Shown here: one piece after another, positions 62,001 to 64,000 of the stretch
How the letters are laid out: every line of letters begins with the position of its first letter
Numbering within the stretch: position 1 is the stretch's first letter
Source of the DNA: Aureivirga sp. CE67
Lineage (GTDB): Bacteria > Bacteroidota > Bacteroidia > Flavobacteriales > Flavobacteriaceae
Assembly (NCBI RefSeq): GCF_015767245.1
Contig: NZ_JADOTV010000002.1
Location: 248,001-312,000 of the forward strand
Reading direction: 5' to 3'
Length of the DNA stretch: 64,000 nt
Notes under the pieces: generated by a model
What the model was told of the DNA's origin: nothing
Databases searched by the model: none
What the model saw: the letters and a program-made list of their open reading frames with translations, nothing else
Translations under genes and position numbers: made by a program

Positions 62001-63408
62001 GAAGTTAGCCGGATTTACGAAAGGTGAAGCTGATATGTTGCGTAAAGCAATGGGGAAAAAGATCTTTTCTTTACTGGAGAAGATGAAACCTCAATTTTTA
62101 GAAGGTGGAAAAAATAATGGACATCCAGAAGAAGTTCTAGAAAAAGTTTGGAAAGATTGGGAAGCATTTGCTGCTTATGCCTTCAATAAATCACACTCGA
62201 CTTGTTATGCATATATTGCTTATCAAACAGCTTACTTGAAAGCACATTATCCAGCAGAATATATGGCTGCAGTACTTTCAAATAATATGAATGATATCAA
62301 GCAGGTTACTTTCTTTATGGAAGAATGTAAGCGAATGGGAATGGAAGTTCTTGGTCCTGATGTGAATGAATCTTACTATAAATTTGCAGTAAACGAAAAT
62401 GGAGCCATTCGTTTTGGAATGGGAGCGATTAAAGGAGTTGGACAATCTGCAGTAGATGCTATTGTGAATGAAAGAAAAGAAGGAGGGCGTTATACTTCTA
62501 TTTTTGATTTGGCAAAACGTGTAGATTTAAGAGCTGCAAATAAAAAAGCTTTTGATAATTTAGTTTTAGCAGGAGGTTTTGATTCTTTCGAAGGAATTCA
62601 TAGAGCGCAATATTATGTGAAAGATGAAAAAGGAGTTACTTTCATTGAGAAAGCAATCAAATATGGTTCGAAATATCAGGAAAGTAAGAACTCTTCGCAG
62701 GTTTCTCTTTTTGGTGAAACTTCAGAAGTGCAATTTCCAGAACCAGTTTTCCCAGAATGTGATACTTGGGGAACGATGGAACTTTTAGCAAAAGAAAAAG
62801 AAGTTGTGGGAATTTATATTTCTGGACATCCATTGGATGATTTTAAATACGAAATGAGTAATTTCTGTAATACGCCTTTGTCTGCTTTTAATAATGAAAT
62901 GGAGTTAATCCATAAAGATCTTGCCATTGGTGGAATCATTACAGATGTACAACATAGAGTTTCTAAAAACGGAAAAGGTTGGGCATCTTTCATTGTGGAA
63001 GATTATACGGATGCAAAAGAATTCCGTCTTTTTGGAGAAGAATATTTGAAATTCCGCCATTTCTTGGTGCAGGGTTCGTTTATTTATGCCAAAATAGCAG
63101 CAAAACCAGGTTGGAATAATGATGTTCGATTTACGTTTATCAACATTCAATTATTGCACGATATTTTAGAAGCCTTTTCTAAGAAACTAACTTTGCGATT
63201 TAGCATTGAAGAATTAACGAAAGAAACGGTTGAATGGTTACATCAATTCTTTTCGGAAAATAGAGGTTCTAAAGCAATAGATTTTATTGTCTATGATATG
63301 AAAGAACAAATGAAAGTTCAGATGCTGAGTAGGACAATGAAGATTGATATCAATCATGATGTTCTTCGGGAATTAGAAATAGAACAAATTCATTTTAAAT
63401 TGAATTAA
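59050..63408 (+). CDS. dnaE: DNA polymerase III alpha subunit with fused proofreading exonuclease
   Basis: The replicative polymerase, 1452 aa. An N-terminal DnaQ-type 3'-5' exonuclease (about 1-185) has DTETTG, VGQNVGFDVNIM and HNATADVEAT acidic motifs. A PHP domain (about 255-400, LHNHSQFSILQSTSSIDD) follows, then the PolC-like catalytic core with PGRGSAAGSAVAYCLGI and PDIDIDFDDEGR near residues 684-690. Next come a helix-hairpin region and a C-terminal OB/tau-binding area. The exonuclease fusion is common in Bacteroidota. A terminator follows. Confidence 0.97.
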   Translation: MYLIFDTETTGLPKNWNAPITDTDNWPRCIQIAWQLHDEYGELIEHKDFLVKPDGFTIPYDAEQIHGISTLLAQEKGHSLEEVLEEFNIALSKTKFVVGQNVGFDVNIMGCEFFRNGTENILEELPVLDTCTERTALLCKIPGGRGGKFKLPTLTELHHHLFNLPFAEAHNATADVEATTRCFLELIRQRHYSAEELGVTHDFFKEYQERNPKPIRLIGLRHLNLKNQSALIKEKLTEEAKGISSAQINENVELLTEAPFAHLHNHSQFSILQSTSSIDDLISATIQNNMPAVALTDVGNMMGAFNFVEKIIKHNKSVAKDNEELEEGEEKKSEVKPIVGCQLYVCEDHTNKSRKDNGYLTTFLAKNKKGYHNLAKMSSIGYSKGFYYVPRIDRKVVEKYKEDIIVLSGNLSGEVPHKILNIGETQAEEALLWWKEHFGDDFYLELMRHKQENEDHVNSILLQFAQKHQVKTIATNNTFYINKENAEAHDVLLCVKDAEKKATPIGRGRGYRYGLPNSEYYFKTQEEMKELFKDIPEAILNIQEIIDKIEVFGLARDVLLPKFDIPDEFKSEEDEKDGGKRGENAFLRHLTYEGANQRYEEITEDIRERLDFELMIIEKTGYPGYFLIVQDFIAEARKMDVSVGPGRGSAAGSAVAYCLGITNIDPIKYDLLFERFLNPDRVSLPDIDIDFDDEGRQRVIDFVIKKYGANQVAQIITYGTMAAKSSIRDTARVLDIPLFEADRIAKLIPGLKLKNIFGTDKKSVQKVKDLREEEKANVQQLVEISEGTDLNAKTVNQARELEGSVRNTGIHACGVIITPEDITNLVPISIAKDSDMYVTQFDNGVVEDAGLLKMDFLGLKTLTLIKDTVKLIKEIHGIELIPDDFPLDDVETYELFQRGETVGIFQYESPGMQKHMKALKPTVFEDLIAMNALYRPGPMEYIPSFINRKHGSEEIVYDLPAMEEYLKETYGITVYQEQVMLLSQKLAGFTKGEADMLRKAMGKKIFSLLEKMKPQFLEGGKNNGHPEEVLEKVWKDWEAFAAYAFNKSHSTCYAYIAYQTAYLKAHYPAEYMAAVLSNNMNDIKQVTFFMEECKRMGMEVLGPDVNESYYKFAVNENGAIRFGMGAIKGVGQSAVDAIVNERKEGGRYTSIFDLAKRVDLRAANKKAFDNLVLAGGFDSFEGIHRAQYYVKDEKGVTFIEKAIKYGSKYQESKNSSQVSLFGETSEVQFPEPVFPECDTWGTMELLAKEKEVVGIYISGHPLDDFKYEMSNFCNTPLSAFNNEMELIHKDLAIGGIITDVQHRVSKNGKGWASFIVEDYTDAKEFRLFGEEYLKFRHFLVQGSFIYAKIAAKPGWNNDVRFTFINIQLLHDILEAFSKKLTLRFSIEELTKETVEWLHQFFSENRGSKAIDFIVYDMKEQMKVQMLSRTMKIDINHDVLRELEIEQIHFKLN

Positions 63409-63416
63409 AAAAATAT

Positions 63417-63455
63417 AAAACACCTTTTGGATTTATTCTGAAAGGTGTTTTTTTA
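63417..63455 (+). terminator. Terminator of dnaE
   Basis: Stem AAACACCTTT / AAAGGTGTTT followed by seven or more T. Confidence 0.87.
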
Positions 63456-63473
63456 TACATTTAAAGAAAAAAA

Positions 63474-64000
63474 ATGAAAAAGATAATTTATAGCATCTGG
63501 ATTTTTGTATTAACGATATTTCTTGTTCAAGATTATTTATATATCATTCCTTATAATCAGGATGCTTTTTTTGATATTTGGCCAAAAGACATTGTATTTT
63601 CACTAAGGTGGTTTGTATTATTTAACTTGGCTACTTTCTCAATGCTACCTTTATTGAAAAAGAAGAAAATAGGATTTTTAGCGATTGTTTTATTTTTAGG
63701 AATTATAATGAAACCAATTCTGATTAAAAAAGTTCCGAAACAAACAGCTGAAGAATTTGTTTTTGAAAAAGAGGAAGATTTATTTAAAATAATTGATGCA
63801 TATAATGCAGATCAAAATCTAGAAAAGATAAATTCTAAAATACAAAGTATCGGAATAGAACATTTTTCTGTAGAAAAAGATGTTTATGTTTTTACTATTA
63901 ATAGTTTTTCAGAGAATTCTACAGGAATAGTTTTAAACAAAAAAGAAAAACTTCCTAAAAATATTTTATCATCAAAAACTAACTTCGAATATTTGTTTGG
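63474..64000 (+). CDS. Partial membrane protein cut by the window end
   Basis: An open frame from ATG with no stop before the window ends, at least 175 codons. Two or three hydrophobic segments (KKIIYSIWIFVLTIFLVQDY, SLRWFVLFNLATFSMLPLL and IGFLAIVLFLGIIMKPIL) precede a Lys/Glu-rich part (QTAEEFVFEKEEDLFKI). No family recognised from the visible part. Confidence 0.7.
   Translation, partial: MKKIIYSIWIFVLTIFLVQDYLYIIPYNQDAFFDIWPKDIVFSLRWFVLFNLATFSMLPLLKKKKIGFLAIVLFLGIIMKPILIKKVPKQTAEEFVFEKEEDLFKIIDAYNADQNLEKINSKIQSIGIEHFSVEKDVYVFTINSFSENSTGIVLNKKEKLPKNILSSKTNFEYLF

Noticed and set aside
1-64000. tRNA, rRNA or tmRNA genes
   Set aside because: I looked for cloverleaf-type stems with GTTC-like T-loops and for conserved rRNA words and found none convincing; a covariance-model scan would be decisive.

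Overview
The window comes from an AT-rich Bacteroidota genome, most likely a member of the Flavobacteriaceae. The signs are: two proteins with C-terminal type IX secretion sorting domains, a TonB-dependent receptor with a CarboxypepD_reg-like plug extension, many lipoproteins, a DnaE fused to an N-terminal proofreading exonuclease, the ftsX-DUF3098-uppP-truB gene order, and at least fifteen copies of the Bacteroidota -7 promoter box TAnnTTTG. Start codons are mostly preceded by A-rich sequence instead of a strong Shine-Dalgarno motif. I saw no rRNA, tRNA, CRISPR array or complete transposase gene. I did not assign a genus.

Layout. 0-13.4 kb: a secreted reprolysin-type protease (minus strand), then ribF, serS, a MORN-like secreted protein, a tyrosine/tryptophan catabolic cluster (hmgA, hppD, kynA) behind a structured leader with a 21-codon ORF, a DUF3108 protein, an M23 peptidase lipoprotein and pgi. 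13.7-20.4 kb: a TonB receptor with a repeat-containing lipoprotein partner, a small His-containing membrane protein, an acyltransferase, an acyl-ACP desaturase and a SpoU methyltransferase flanked by palindromic repeats. 20.9-25.9 kb: core genes (LolE-like permease, rbfA, mce, ftsX, DUF3098, uppP, truB). 26-37 kb: two tandem CYEC lipoproteins, then an OB-fold/NfeD-like membrane protein, a flotillin and a giant DUF3686-AAA ATPase. The last two are separated by a terminator and a 2.1-kb repeat-rich insertion. 37-41 kb: a minus-strand accessory stretch of small lipoproteins, an ankyrin-repeat protein and two decayed reading frames. 41-56.9 kb: housekeeping and redox genes (dusB, TlpA-like proteins, NRDE protein, pruA, Omp28-like protein, DUF6029 protein, trxA, HD hydrolase, cupin, mgtE, rsmA, rimM, rpsP). 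57-64 kb: a lipoprotein, a 160-bp MITE-like element, a T9SS-secreted protein, dnaE, and a membrane protein cut off by the window end.

The most interesting region is 30.0-32.15 kb. A short G/C-rich palindrome recurs there five times, with one further degenerate copy, and twice more at 19.9-20.5 kb. Copies flank a 21/63-nt minisatellite, a two-TM protein resembling phage-abortive-infection proteins, and a DUF559 (PD-(D/E)XK, Vsr-like) endonuclease whose last ten residues are encoded by the palindrome itself. The whole block sits between a flotillin gene and a giant ATPase gene. I suggest two separate candidate systems: a palindrome/DUF559 mobile or repeat-maintenance module, and an OB-fold/flotillin/DUF3686-ATPase membrane-associated stress module. 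Both are inferences from sequence layout, and the decisive comparisons are stated in the findings.
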